Shown: one piece after another, positions 30,264 through 38,649 of the stretch | How positions within the stretch are numbered: the stretch's first letter is position 1 | How the letters are laid out: the number at the start of each line of letters is the position of its first letter | NCBI RefSeq assembly: GCF_030817535.1 | Contig: NZ_JAUSZL010000002.1 | Location: 7,998,001-8,062,000, forward strand | Reading direction: 5' to 3' | Length of the DNA stretch: 64,000 nucleotides | Source of the DNA: Streptomyces sp. V3I8 | GTDB lineage: Bacteria; Actinomycetota; Actinomycetes; Streptomycetales; Streptomycetaceae | The notes under the pieces: generated by a model | What the model was told of the DNA's origin: nothing | Databases searched by the model: none | The model's input: the letters and a program-made list of their open reading frames with translations, nothing else | Position numbers and translations under genes: made by a program

Positions 30264-31553
30264 TCAGTCCCGCGCGGACCGTCCGCCGCGCCTGCCGTGG
30301 AGTCGCAGGGCCAGTGCCACGGCGCCCCCGCCGAGACCCGCGGCGCCCGCCAGTGTCCCCGCCGTCACGAGCCAGTTCCGGTCGTCGCCGGAGACACCGG
30401 TCCCACCGGCCGGCCCCGCCGCCGGTCCGGCCTGCGGAGCGGATGCCGTGGCGGGCGAGGAACCGGGGCGCGTGGGCGTCGGGGCCGCCGGACCCGGGGC
30501 GGCCCGGGCGACGGGGCGCGGCAGGAGCGAGCCGACCGGTTCGACCCGCCCCAGGGCTGCGAACCCCCAGTCGAGCAGCGAGCGCGCCTCCTCGTACACG
30601 GCGAACCGGCCGCCCGCCCGGGGGTCCATCACCGTCACGACGAGGGTGTGCCCGTCCCGGCGCGCGGCGGCGACGAGGGTGCTGCCGGCCCGGGAGGTGG
30701 AGCCGTTCTTGATGCCGATGAGCCCCGGGTAGGGGGCGACCCCGTCGGCACCGGTCAGCAGCCGGTTGGTGTTCCGGATCTCGTACGCCCGGCCGTCGCC
30801 GGGGAACGTCGCCCGGGCGGTGGCGCAGTAGCGGACGAAGTCCGTGTTCCGCAGTCCCGCGCGTCCGAAGACCGCGAGGTCGTACGCGGACGACACCTGG
30901 CCGGGCATGTCGTAGCCGTCGGGTGAGACGACCCGGGTGTCACGGGCGCCCAGGGCCCGTGCCCTGGCCTGCATCTGGGCGGCCGTGCTCTCCCAGCCGC
31001 CGTTCATCCGGGCGAGTACGCGCACGGCGTCGTTGCCGGAGTTCAGGAAGACGCCCCGCCACAGGTCGGACGCCCGGTAGGTACGCCCCGCGCGGACGCC
31101 GACCAGGCTGCTGCCGGAGCCGATGCCGGCCAGGTCCGCCTCGGTGACGGTGTGCCGGACCGCCGGGGGCAGCATCGGGAGCACGGTCACCGCGAAGAGG
31201 GTCTTCAACGTGCTGGCGGGCGGCAGCGCGGCATGTGCGTCGTGTGCCGCGAGCACCTCGCCGGTGTCGGCGTCGGCCACCAGCCAGGACCGTGCGGAGA
31301 GGTCCCGCGGCACTCCGGGCGCCCCGGCCCGGGGTGTGACCTGTGTCCCGGGGCGGTCCAGCGGCGAAGGGGGCGGTTCGGCGGTGCCCGGCGCGGGCGC
31401 GGTGGGGGCGCTGTCCGTCCCGGTGTGTGCGCCATGGATGCCCGGGTGCGCCCCGCCGTGGGCCGCGGCCGGTCCCGGCATGAGAACGAGGGCCCCGGCG
31501 ACGCAGAGAGCGGAGCAGGAGACGACGGTGCGGGCAGAGAATCCGATGGTCAT
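30264..31553 (-). CDS. D-alanyl-D-alanine carboxypeptidase (PBP5-like)
   Basis: Removes the terminal D-Ala from peptidoglycan stem peptides. 429 residues: signal peptide (1 to about 33), a Pro-rich linker (about 35-80), the penicillin-binding domain with active-site SxxK (PASTLK), SGN (FLNSGNDAV) and KNG (GIKNGSTSRAG, in place of KTG), then a Pro/Ala-rich stretch and a C-terminal membrane helix (about 392-412) with a basic tail. It is therefore wall-facing and anchored by its C-terminus. Confidence 0.92.
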   Translation of the reverse strand: MTIGFSARTVVSCSALCVAGALVLMPGPAAAHGGAHPGIHGAHTGTDSAPTAPAPGTAEPPPSPLDRPGTQVTPRAGAPGVPRDLSARSWLVADADTGEVLAAHDAHAALPPASTLKTLFAVTVLPMLPPAVRHTVTEADLAGIGSGSSLVGVRAGRTYRASDLWRGVFLNSGNDAVRVLARMNGGWESTAAQMQARARALGARDTRVVSPDGYDMPGQVSSAYDLAVFGRAGLRNTDFVRYCATARATFPGDGRAYEIRNTNRLLTGADGVAPYPGLIGIKNGSTSRAGSTLVAAARRDGHTLVVTVMDPRAGGRFAVYEEARSLLDWGFAALGRVEPVGSLLPRPVARAAPGPAAPTPTRPGSSPATASAPQAGPAAGPAGGTGVSGDDRNWLVTAGTLAGAAGLGGGAVALALRLHGRRGGRSARD

Positions 31554-31668
31554 ACCGCAAACGTAGGAACGCGCGCGTCGCCACGTCCGCTGCCCCGGCC
31601 GAACGGGCCCGTCGAGCACCCGGATGCCGCAGCACCCGTGCGCGGACCGGTCGCTCAGGCGGACAGGC

Positions 31669-32814
31669 CTACTGCGCTCCCGGCACCGTCTGCTGCACCT
31701 GGCGCAGGAACGTCGCGTTGTCCGGGGTCCGCCGCAGGCGCTCCAGCAGGGTCTCGAGGCCCGCCTGGCCGTCACCGCGGGAGTGCAGGGCGCGGCGCAG
31801 GCCGCGCAGAGCCGCCAACTCGGCGGCCGGAACGAGCAGTTCCTCGCGGCGGGTGCCCGACGGGGTGATGTCGACGGCGGGGAAGACGCGGCGGGACGCG
31901 AGGGTGCGGTCAAGACGCAGCTCCATGTTGCCGGTGCTCTTGAGCTCCTCGAAGTAGTAGTCGTCGGCACGGGAGCCGGTCTCCACGAGGGCCGTGGCGA
32001 GGATGGTGAGCGAACCGCCCTCCTCGGTGAGGCGCGCGGCGCCGAAGAACCGCTTGGGCCCCTGGAGCGACGAGGCGTCGACCCCGCCGCTGAGGGTGCG
32101 GCCGCCCGCGGCGGCAGCGTTGTTGTGGGCCCGGCACAGCCGGGTGAGCGAGTCGAGGAGGATCACGACGTCCTGGCCCGCCTCGACGAGCCGCTTGGCG
32201 CGTTCGATCGCCAGCTCGGCGAGCGCGATGTGCTGCCCGGGACTCTGGTCGAAGGTGGAGGCGAGCACCTCGCCGCGTACGGAGCGGCGCATGTCGGTGA
32301 CCTCCTCGGGACGTTCGTCGAGGAGCACCACCATCAGACGGGCCTCGGGGTGGTTGCCGGCGACGGCTGCGGCCAGCTGCTGGAGCAGCACGGTCTTGCC
32401 GGTCTTGGGCGGGGCGACGATCAGGCCGCGCTGGCCCTTGCCGACCGGTGCGACCAGGTCGACGAGGCGGGTGGTCACCCCGCCCGCGGGGTGTTCGAGC
32501 CGCAGCCGCTCGTGCGGGTGCAGCGGGGTCAGGTCCCGGAAGTGCGGGCGCCGGCGCGCCTCTTCGGCGGGGCGGTCGTTGATCCGCCGCACCTCGGTCA
32601 GGGCGCGCTGCCGGCCGCCGCGCAGGCCTTCGACGAGGTCGCCCCTGCGCAGGCCGTACCGGCGGATCAGGGCGGCGGAGACCTGGGGGTCGGCTCCGCC
32701 GGGGAGCAGGTTCCCGGCGCGCAGGTGGCCCTGCCCGCCGGAGGTGATGTCGAGTACGCCGGTGGCCGTCTCCTGTGTGACGGGAGTGGGCGGGCGTTCG
32801 AGTGTGGTGGTCAT
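31669..32814 (-). CDS. rho: short paralogue of transcription termination factor Rho
   Basis: 381-residue RNA-dependent ATPase. It keeps the RNA-binding OB fold (GVLDITSGGQGHLR, about 19-63) and the whole RecA-like motor: P-loop APPKTGKT (134-141), LLDERPEEVTDM, Walker B VVILLDSLTRL and the GGVDASSLQGPKRFFGAARLTEEGGS Q-/R-loop region. The N-terminal helix bundle and the long basic insertion of the main Streptomyces Rho are missing, so this is probably a second, shorter Rho. ATG at 32814 is chosen because GAAAGGAC stands upstream. A long leader of unknown role precedes it. Confidence 0.85.
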   Translation of the reverse strand: MTTTLERPPTPVTQETATGVLDITSGGQGHLRAGNLLPGGADPQVSAALIRRYGLRRGDLVEGLRGGRQRALTEVRRINDRPAEEARRRPHFRDLTPLHPHERLRLEHPAGGVTTRLVDLVAPVGKGQRGLIVAPPKTGKTVLLQQLAAAVAGNHPEARLMVVLLDERPEEVTDMRRSVRGEVLASTFDQSPGQHIALAELAIERAKRLVEAGQDVVILLDSLTRLCRAHNNAAAAGGRTLSGGVDASSLQGPKRFFGAARLTEEGGSLTILATALVETGSRADDYYFEELKSTGNMELRLDRTLASRRVFPAVDITPSGTRREELLVPAAELAALRGLRRALHSRGDGQAGLETLLERLRRTPDNATFLRQVQQTVPGAQ

Positions 32815-33182
32815 GAGGGGTGTCCTTTCGGGGACGGATACGCGTTCTTCTTGCATGGGGAGGGTGGGGAGGAGCCGGAGCAGGGGCGGTGTCCGCACGT
32901 CCTGCGGGGCGGGAAGCGTCACCTCTCGCGCCGCGCACCGCCGGGAACGACGGGACGAGGCCTGTGATGCCGGCGGCATGGAGAGAGGTGTTGCGGAGAA
33001 GCGGCTGCGCGCCGGTCGGGAGACGACGGGCGGACCAGCTGCGGAGAGTGGATCGGCACCGGCGCCTGGAAGCAGGCGTACACAAGTGCTGAGGAAACTG
33101 TAGCACCATCTCGTTCGGCGAGGGCCGGGAAGCCGGATCCGGGGCGTTGACAGGGGTGCCGCCCCGCGCCACGGTGGTCGGC
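32815..33182. other. 368-bp divergent intergenic region
   Basis: Lies between rho (minus) and the acyl-CoA-dehydrogenase-like gene (plus). On the minus strand TACAGT (33102-33097) could be a -10 without a clear -35, giving rho a leader of about 280 nt. On the plus strand TTGACA (33147-33152), 17 bases and CACGGT precede the ATG at 33183 by only 7 bases, which would give a leaderless mRNA. I see no gene in it. Confidence 0.4.
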
Positions 33183-34370
33183 ATGGCCGATGCCGGGATC
33201 GTCGAGCGGGTACGGGAACTGCGGCCGCTGATCCGGCGGAACGCACTGCGCGCCGAGCGCGAACGGCGGATACCGGACGAGGTGGTCGCCGCCCTCTCCG
33301 GCACCGGCGTGCACCGGATGAACGTCCCCCGCCGGTACGGCGGTCACCAGAGTCCGCTGCGCACCCAGGTCGACGCCTTCGCCGAGATCGCCGCCGAGTG
33401 CGCCTCCACGGCCTGGGTGACACTGGGTCAGGCCGGCGTCTCGTACATCGCGGCCCTCTTCCCCGACGAGGCGCAGGACGACTTCTTCACCGGGCCGTAC
33501 GGTCCGGACGTCAGGATCGGCGGCACGCTCGTCCCCGGTGCCACGGCGGTGCCCTGCGACGGGGGGTACCGCGTGGACGGGCCCTCGGCCTTCGCGACCG
33601 GCTGTCACCACGCGCAGTGGCACCTGCTGACGGCCGCGGTCGTGCCGTCCGACGGGCGGCCTCTGCCGGGGCCGCCCGAGACGGTGTACGTCGCGGTCCC
33701 GATGTCCGAGCTGGAGATCCTGGACGACTGGGACGCCACGGGTCTCGCCGGTACCGGCAGCAACACCGTCGTGGCCCGGGACATTCCCGTCCCCGCGCAC
33801 CGGGTGCTGCCGGTCGGGCAGATGCTCGCCGGACGGACCCCGTCGAAGACCAACGCCGACGATCCCTTCTACCGCATGCCGGTACTGCTGCTGTTCTGCG
33901 CGTGGGCGGCGTCGGCGGCGCTGGGCATGGGGCGGGCGGCGCTCGCGGAGTTCGGCGGACGCATCCACCGGCGCGGTATCACGTACACCTTCCACGAGCG
34001 GCAGCACGAGGCCACCGTCACGCACCTCCAGTTCGCCGAGGCGCGGATGAGGGTCTCCGCCGCCGAACTGGTGGTCGCGCGGCTGGTCGACGAGATCGGG
34101 ACGAAGGCCCGCGACGGCGACCCGTACACCCCGCTGGAGCGGGCCAGGATCCGCGCCGAGAGCGGCTATGTCACCCGGCTCTGCAGGGAGGCCGTCGACC
34201 TGCTCGCCTCGGCGGCCGGCGCCTCCTCCCTCCAGCGGGACGTGCCCATGCAGCGCATCGCGCGTGACATGCAGGCCCTGTGCCTGCACTCCTTCGTCAA
34301 TCCCGCCACCAACCTGGAGATCTACGGTCGCGTACTCTCGGGCCTCGACCCGGGCACCCCCTTCCTGTGA
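33183..34370 (+). CDS. acyl-CoA-dehydrogenase-like flavoenzyme (group D monooxygenase type)
   Basis: 395 residues with the acyl-CoA dehydrogenase fold: N-terminal helices (RELRPLIRRNALRAERERRIPDE), a middle beta domain (GGTLVPGATAVPCDGGYRVDG) and a C-terminal helical domain (ATVTHLQFAEARMR, FVNPATNLEIYG). The catalytic base of true dehydrogenases is not seen, and the pattern of segments is closer to HsaA/pigment-type flavin hydroxylases. The P450 that follows 39 bp later on the same strand suggests joint oxidative modification of a small molecule. Confidence 0.8.
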   Translation: MADAGIVERVRELRPLIRRNALRAERERRIPDEVVAALSGTGVHRMNVPRRYGGHQSPLRTQVDAFAEIAAECASTAWVTLGQAGVSYIAALFPDEAQDDFFTGPYGPDVRIGGTLVPGATAVPCDGGYRVDGPSAFATGCHHAQWHLLTAAVVPSDGRPLPGPPETVYVAVPMSELEILDDWDATGLAGTGSNTVVARDIPVPAHRVLPVGQMLAGRTPSKTNADDPFYRMPVLLLFCAWAASAALGMGRAALAEFGGRIHRRGITYTFHERQHEATVTHLQFAEARMRVSAAELVVARLVDEIGTKARDGDPYTPLERARIRAESGYVTRLCREAVDLLASAAGASSLQRDVPMQRIARDMQALCLHSFVNPATNLEIYGRVLSGLDPGTPFL

Positions 34371-34409
34371 CGGCCCGCGCGGACCGTCCACGGCAGTCAG
34401 GAGATCGCG

Positions 34410-35711
34410 TTGGACAGCACGGCCGCCGCACCGTCGGGCGGAGCGTCCGGTACGTCCGGCGCGCCGCACCCCCTCGCCCCGGCCGGCGGCTGCCCGCACG
34501 CCGGCAACGCACGCCTGCTCGCGCGCGGCGCCGTCGCGCCGGTCGTGCTGCCCGGCGGGGTGGACGGCATGGCGGTGCTGGGCCACGAGGCACTGAAGGA
34601 GTTCCTGGCACACCCTCAGGTCGCCAAGGACGCGGTGCACTTCACGGCGCTGCGGGAGGGCCGCATCCCCGCCGGATGGCCGCTCGCGACCTTCGCGACC
34701 GTACGGGGCATGTCGACCGCCGACGGTGACGACCACCGGCGGTTGCGCTCACTGGTCGGCAAGGCGTTCACCGCCCGGCGCGTCGAGGAGCTGCGGCCGC
34801 GCGTCGAGGAGCTGACGGCCGGACTGCTCGACGACCTGGACCGCGCGGCCTCGCGGGGCGGGGGAGTCGCCGATCTGCGCACCCACTTCGCGCTGCCGCT
34901 GCCGATGGGTGTCATCGGCGAACTGCTGGGCGTGGACGCCGTGTTCCGCGACCGGCTGCACCACCTGTCGAACCAGGTCGTCGCCACGGACCTCGGCCCC
35001 GAACGGGCGCTCGCCGCCAACCGGGAACTGGTCGCCGTGCTCGGCGCGGTCGTCGCGGCCAGGACCGAGCGGCCGGGCGACGACCTCACCAGCGCGCTGA
35101 TCGCCGTCCGCGACCAGGGCGGCGACCGGCTCGACGACGGCGAACTCCTCGGCACCCTGGTGCTGATGATCATCGCCGGGCACGAGACCACCCTGAACCT
35201 CGTCACCAACGCCGTACGCGCCCTGTGCGGCCACCGCGACCAGCTGGAACTGGTCCGGCAGGGCGGGGCGAGCTGGGCGGACGTGGTCGAGGAGACCCTG
35301 CGCTGGGACGCGCCGGTCAGCTACTTCCCCTTCCGCTACCCGGTGAGCGACCTGACGGTCGGCGGCACCGTCGTCCCCCGGGGCACGCCCGTCCTCGCCG
35401 GCTACTCGGCCGCCGGCCGTGACCGGGCCGCGCACGGCCCCGACGCCGACCGCTTCGACGTCACCAGGCCCGGCAGGCCCGGCGCCACCCGGCACCTGTC
35501 CCTGGGCCACGGCGCCCACTACTGCCTCGGCGCCCCGCTGGCCCGCATGGAGTCCGCCATCGCCCTGGAACGGCTGTTCACCCGCTTCCCCGACCTCGAT
35601 CTCGCGGTGCCGGAGTCCGGCCTCACGCACCACTGCGGCTTCGTGGGCAACAGCGTCCGGGCGCTCCCCGTACGGGTGTCGCCGGACGTCCGGATGTCAT
35701 CGAGGGGGTGA
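34410..35711 (+). CDS. cytochrome P450
   Basis: 433-residue soluble haem monooxygenase. I-helix oxygen-activation motif is IIAGHETT, the ExxR motif is EETLRWD, and the haem ligand Cys lies in LSLGHGAHYCLGAPLARME, where the usual Phe of FxxGxHxC is Leu. The start is TTG at 34410 with CAGGAG about 6 bases upstream; the Ala/Pro/Gly-rich first 25 residues are not conserved. It probably forms an operon with the flavoenzyme. The redox partner is not in the window's vicinity; the substrate is unknown. Confidence 0.9.
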   Translation: MDSTAAAPSGGASGTSGAPHPLAPAGGCPHAGNARLLARGAVAPVVLPGGVDGMAVLGHEALKEFLAHPQVAKDAVHFTALREGRIPAGWPLATFATVRGMSTADGDDHRRLRSLVGKAFTARRVEELRPRVEELTAGLLDDLDRAASRGGGVADLRTHFALPLPMGVIGELLGVDAVFRDRLHHLSNQVVATDLGPERALAANRELVAVLGAVVAARTERPGDDLTSALIAVRDQGGDRLDDGELLGTLVLMIIAGHETTLNLVTNAVRALCGHRDQLELVRQGGASWADVVEETLRWDAPVSYFPFRYPVSDLTVGGTVVPRGTPVLAGYSAAGRDRAAHGPDADRFDVTRPGRPGATRHLSLGHGAHYCLGAPLARMESAIALERLFTRFPDLDLAVPESGLTHHCGFVGNSVRALPVRVSPDVRMSSRG

Positions 35712-35722
35712 CCGCCGCTCCG

Positions 35723-37306
35723 TCACGGCGCCAGCTCGAAGACGCCGTAGCCGAACGCCTCCGCGGTGAGCGTGCCGTCGCAGGTGTCCACTCCGCGGAC
35801 TTCGAGGGGCCGGCCGGGGCGGAGCTCCCCGAGAGGACAACTCGTCGGCCGCTGACAGGGGTTGACGACGACGAGGTACCGCCCGCCGCGTACGTGCACG
35901 AACGGGTAGCCCGCGTGCACGACCTCCACCGAGCCGTCCGGGCCGAGTTCGGGGGTCGCGGTGCGCAGGGCGATGAGACGGCGGACGAGATGCAGGAGGG
36001 ACGTGTCGTCGGCGCGCTGGGCCGCAACGGTGGGGCGGCCGGGATCCGGGTCGACCGGCAGGTAGGGGTGCCCGGACGTGGAGAAGCCGGCGTTCGGGCC
36101 CTCGTCCCACTGCATCGGCGTACGGGAGCCGGCCCGGTTGTAGCGGGGTCCGAGCACGCTGCCCTCGGTGTCGGGCAGGTCCGGGACGTACCGCATGCCG
36201 ATCTCGTCACCGTAGTAGATGGCCGGCAGGGTGGGCCAGGTGAGCTGGAAGACGAAGGCCACCGGGAGCTGTTCGGCCGAGCGGGGACCGCAGTTGAGGC
36301 GGGAGAAGTCGTGGTTGGCGGTGGGCAGCGAGATGAAGCCGCTGCTGCCGAGGGCCGTCGACGCCTGCCTCCACGCCTCCACGAAGGGGCGCGGCGAGCC
36401 CTTGCCGCTCGGGTCGAAGAAGCAGTCGAGCGGGTCCCAGTCGAGGTTGACGGTCCCGGAGCCGTTGCTCCACAGCGAGCGCAGCGCGAGACCGTCCGAG
36501 GGGCCGCCGAACTGCAGGAAGAAGTCCGTGTGGAACCCCGCGGGGACGGACACCTCCGGCTCGCCCCACTCCGAGAGCAGCACCGCGTCCGGGTGCGTAC
36601 GGTCCAGCCAGTGCCGCAGCTCGGTCCAGATCCTGCTGGTCTCCGCTTTGTCCGGGTCGTCCTTGACGAGCGAGGCGGCCATGTCGACGCGGAAGCCCGA
36701 CAGACCGAGGCCCAGCCAGTGGTCCATGATGGTGCGCAGCGCCTCCCGGTTGGCGCGCGGCCCCTGTGCGTCCACCGGCTGACGCCACGGCTCGGCCGGA
36801 TTCTCACGCGCGTAACCGAAGTTGAGGGCGGGTTGGAAGGCGAAGAAGTTGGGCAGGTACGCGCCCGGCCTGCTGCCGGGCGAGGCCACGAACCCCTCCG
36901 GCCGCCCTTGCGGCGTCCAGATGTAGCGGTGGTCCGCGGGATCGTCGGCCGAGGCGGTGAACCACGGGTGCCGGTCGGAGGTGTGCCCCGCGACCAGGTC
37001 CAGGAGGACCCGGATACCGCGGCGGCCCGCCTGCTCGACGAGCTTCGCCAGATCGTCGTTCGAGCCGTAGCGCGGTGCCACGTTCAGGTAGTCGGCGACG
37101 TCGTACCCGGCGTCCCGGAACGGTGAGACGAAGCACGGGTTCAGCCAGACCGTGTTCACCCCGAGCCAGGCCAGGTGGTCGAGGCGCTCGGCGATGCCGG
37201 CGAAGTCACCGATCCCGTCGCCGTTCGAGTCCGCGAACGACTGCGGGTAGATCTGGTAGAAGACCGCGTCGGAGAGCCAGGCGGGTGCGGGACGGAAGGA
37301 GGTCAT
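35723..37306 (-). CDS. alpha-glucosidase/alpha-amylase-family enzyme, GH13
   Basis: 527-residue retaining glycosidase. N-terminal FYQIYPQSFADSNGDGIGDFAG is the GH13 signature of oligo-1,6-glucosidase/trehalose-synthase-type subfamilies. The nucleophile Asp is in GFRVDMAAS, the acid Glu in LLSEWGEP, and the third carboxylate in TANHDFSRL. The C-terminal beta domain ends YGVFELAP. No signal peptide, so it acts inside the cell. The start at MTSFRP has GGAAGGAGG just upstream. It ends 11 bp from the convergent P450. Exact specificity is not readable. Confidence 0.88.
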   Translation of the reverse strand: MTSFRPAPAWLSDAVFYQIYPQSFADSNGDGIGDFAGIAERLDHLAWLGVNTVWLNPCFVSPFRDAGYDVADYLNVAPRYGSNDDLAKLVEQAGRRGIRVLLDLVAGHTSDRHPWFTASADDPADHRYIWTPQGRPEGFVASPGSRPGAYLPNFFAFQPALNFGYARENPAEPWRQPVDAQGPRANREALRTIMDHWLGLGLSGFRVDMAASLVKDDPDKAETSRIWTELRHWLDRTHPDAVLLSEWGEPEVSVPAGFHTDFFLQFGGPSDGLALRSLWSNGSGTVNLDWDPLDCFFDPSGKGSPRPFVEAWRQASTALGSSGFISLPTANHDFSRLNCGPRSAEQLPVAFVFQLTWPTLPAIYYGDEIGMRYVPDLPDTEGSVLGPRYNRAGSRTPMQWDEGPNAGFSTSGHPYLPVDPDPGRPTVAAQRADDTSLLHLVRRLIALRTATPELGPDGSVEVVHAGYPFVHVRGGRYLVVVNPCQRPTSCPLGELRPGRPLEVRGVDTCDGTLTAEAFGYGVFELAP

Positions 37307-37373
37307 GGGGCGGATACAGCCTTTCCCTGGGCGGACGTCGTACACGGGTGCTCCGGCACCCGGCACTCCTCAC

Positions 37374-37394
37374 TCACTGCTCACTGCTCACTGT
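37374..37394. repeat. heptamer repeat CACTGCT
   Basis: Two perfect and one imperfect copy of CACTGCT (37374-37380, 37381-37387, 37388-37394 reading CACTGTC) in the spacer between the GH13 gene and the methyltransferase. Low in GC compared with surroundings; no function suggested. Confidence 0.7.
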
Positions 37395-37488
37395 CGGGAC
37401 CCACTGTCGAGGGTGACAGCGCCCGGGAGCGTCCGAAAGGCCGCGCCATGGCCAGAGCCCGGGCGGGAAGCCCCTATGCTGAGCCGCG

Positions 37489-38232
37489 ATGTTCACGCCG
37501 CAAGGTCCCACGTTCCGCGAACTCGCCGTGCAGGCGCTGTCGTCCGTCGAACACGGCTACGACCTGCTCGCGCCCAAGTTCGACCACACCCCGTTCCGTA
37601 CGCCGGACTCGTTCCTGCGGTCCGTCGCGCGGGCCCTGACGGACCTCGGGCCGTTCGGCAGCGGGCTCGACCTGTGCTGCGGCACCGGCGCGGGCATGGA
37701 CGTGCTGCGGGCGGTGTGCCGGGAGCGCGTCACCGGTGTCGACATCAGCACGGGCATGCTCGACGTGGCGAGGCGGCAGCAGGGCCCGGACGGACCGCCC
37801 GCCTCCTGGGTGCGCGGTGACGCGCGCGCCCTGCCGTTCGGCCCCGCCTTCGACCTGGTGGTGAGCTTCGGGGCGTTCGGGCACTTCCTGCCCCGCGAGC
37901 TGCCGGGGCTGTTCGCACAGGTCCACTCGGTGCTGCGGCCCGGCGGGCGGTTCGCCTTCCCGGTCGTGGCGCCGGCCCGCCCCGGCTCGCGCGGCCACCT
38001 GGCCATGCTGGGCTTCGACGCGGTGATGAAGGTACGGAACGCGGTGTGGCGTCCCCCGTTCGTCATGTACTACCGGGAGTTCCGGCTCGGTGAGGTCCGG
38101 CGGGAGCTGGCCCGCGCCGGCTTCACGGTCGAGCTGTACGCCCTGCCCGAGTTCGGCCGCCGGGACGACGGCAGCCCGCGCTGCCGGATGGTGGTGGCCA
38201 CGAGGCCCGCGGGGTCCGGGCCGGCGGTTTAG
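37489..38232 (+). CDS. class I SAM-dependent methyltransferase
   Basis: 247 residues with a Rossmann methyltransferase core. Motif I is GLDLCCGTGAGMDVL (about 61-75), followed by VTGVDISTGMLDVARR (the acidic residue binding the ribose) and VRGDARALPFGPAFDLVVSFGAFGHF. The acceptor is unknown. Only a 6-base spacer separates the GC-rich upstream region from the ATG, and no strong ribosome site is visible. It stands alone. Confidence 0.85.
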   Translation: MFTPQGPTFRELAVQALSSVEHGYDLLAPKFDHTPFRTPDSFLRSVARALTDLGPFGSGLDLCCGTGAGMDVLRAVCRERVTGVDISTGMLDVARRQQGPDGPPASWVRGDARALPFGPAFDLVVSFGAFGHFLPRELPGLFAQVHSVLRPGGRFAFPVVAPARPGSRGHLAMLGFDAVMKVRNAVWRPPFVMYYREFRLGEVRRELARAGFTVELYALPEFGRRDDGSPRCRMVVATRPAGSGPAV

Positions 38233-38294
38233 CCTCTGGGGCCGCGGGCTCCGGCGACAGCCCGGCCCCAGGACCGGCCCCGCCGGCGTCCCGC

Positions 38295-38343
38295 CGTATG
38301 GGAACCGTCAAGAGCGTGCGCGGCGGCGTATGGGAGCCGTCAA
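38295..38343. promoter_or_regulatory. paired direct repeats upstream of kdp
   Basis: CGTATGGGAACCGTCAA (38295-38311) and CGTATGGGAGCCGTCAA (38327-38343) differ at one base and start 32 bp apart, about three helical turns. They lie 120-168 bp ahead of the first kdp start in otherwise featureless sequence. A direct-repeat activator site or a duplicated promoter element is likely. The kdp genes have no kdpDE beside them. Confidence 0.55.
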
Positions 38344-38462
38344 CGAACGCCGCGGGCGGCTGTGGCGGATGTTTCCTCAAGAGGTCAACGCGGTCGGCCG
38401 GGCCTGACGCAGTGCGTCGGGGCACCGGTGACCGCACCCCGCACCTCATCCAGGAGCTCACG

Positions 38463-38546
38463 ATGGCCGATCTGGCCTTCGTCTTCACCACGGTCGCGGT
38501 CTTCGCGCTGGTGGCCCTCGTCGCCAAGGGAGTGACGAAGCTGTGA
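38463..38546 (+). CDS. 27-residue membrane peptide heading the kdp operon
   Basis: MADLAFVF...VAKGVTKL: a single hydrophobic helix (about residues 4-21) with a basic end (KGVTKL). AGGAG lies 8 bases before the ATG, and the stop codon overlaps the kdpF start (GTGA), so it is expressed and coupled with kdpF. It is not KdpF, which follows. Such a peptide could be a further small subunit or assembly factor of the potassium pump. I know of no described function. Confidence 0.7.
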   Translation: MADLAFVFTTVAVFALVALVAKGVTKL

Positions 38547-38641
38547 CCGCATCCGATGTCGAGACGGGCATCGGCCTGATCGTGGCCGTCGCCCTGCTGG
38601 GCTACCTCGTCGTCGCCCTCGTGTTCCCCGAGAGGTTCTGA
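38543..38641 (+). CDS. kdpF: KdpF, small subunit of the potassium-transporting ATPase
   Basis: 32-residue single-helix peptide beginning [20 protein letters not shown] and ending with the KdpF hallmark ALVFPERF. KdpF stabilises the KdpABC complex in the membrane. The GTG start overlaps the preceding peptide gene's stop, with AAGGGAG upstream. kdpA starts 8 bp after its stop. Confidence 0.9.
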   Translation: MTASDVETGIGLIVAVALLGYLVVALVFPERF

Positions 38642-38649
38642 GCACAGTC

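Noticed and set aside
38233..38462. c-di-AMP (ydaO) riboswitch before kdp
   Set aside because: None of the conserved ydaO blocks is present; only the direct repeats stand out.
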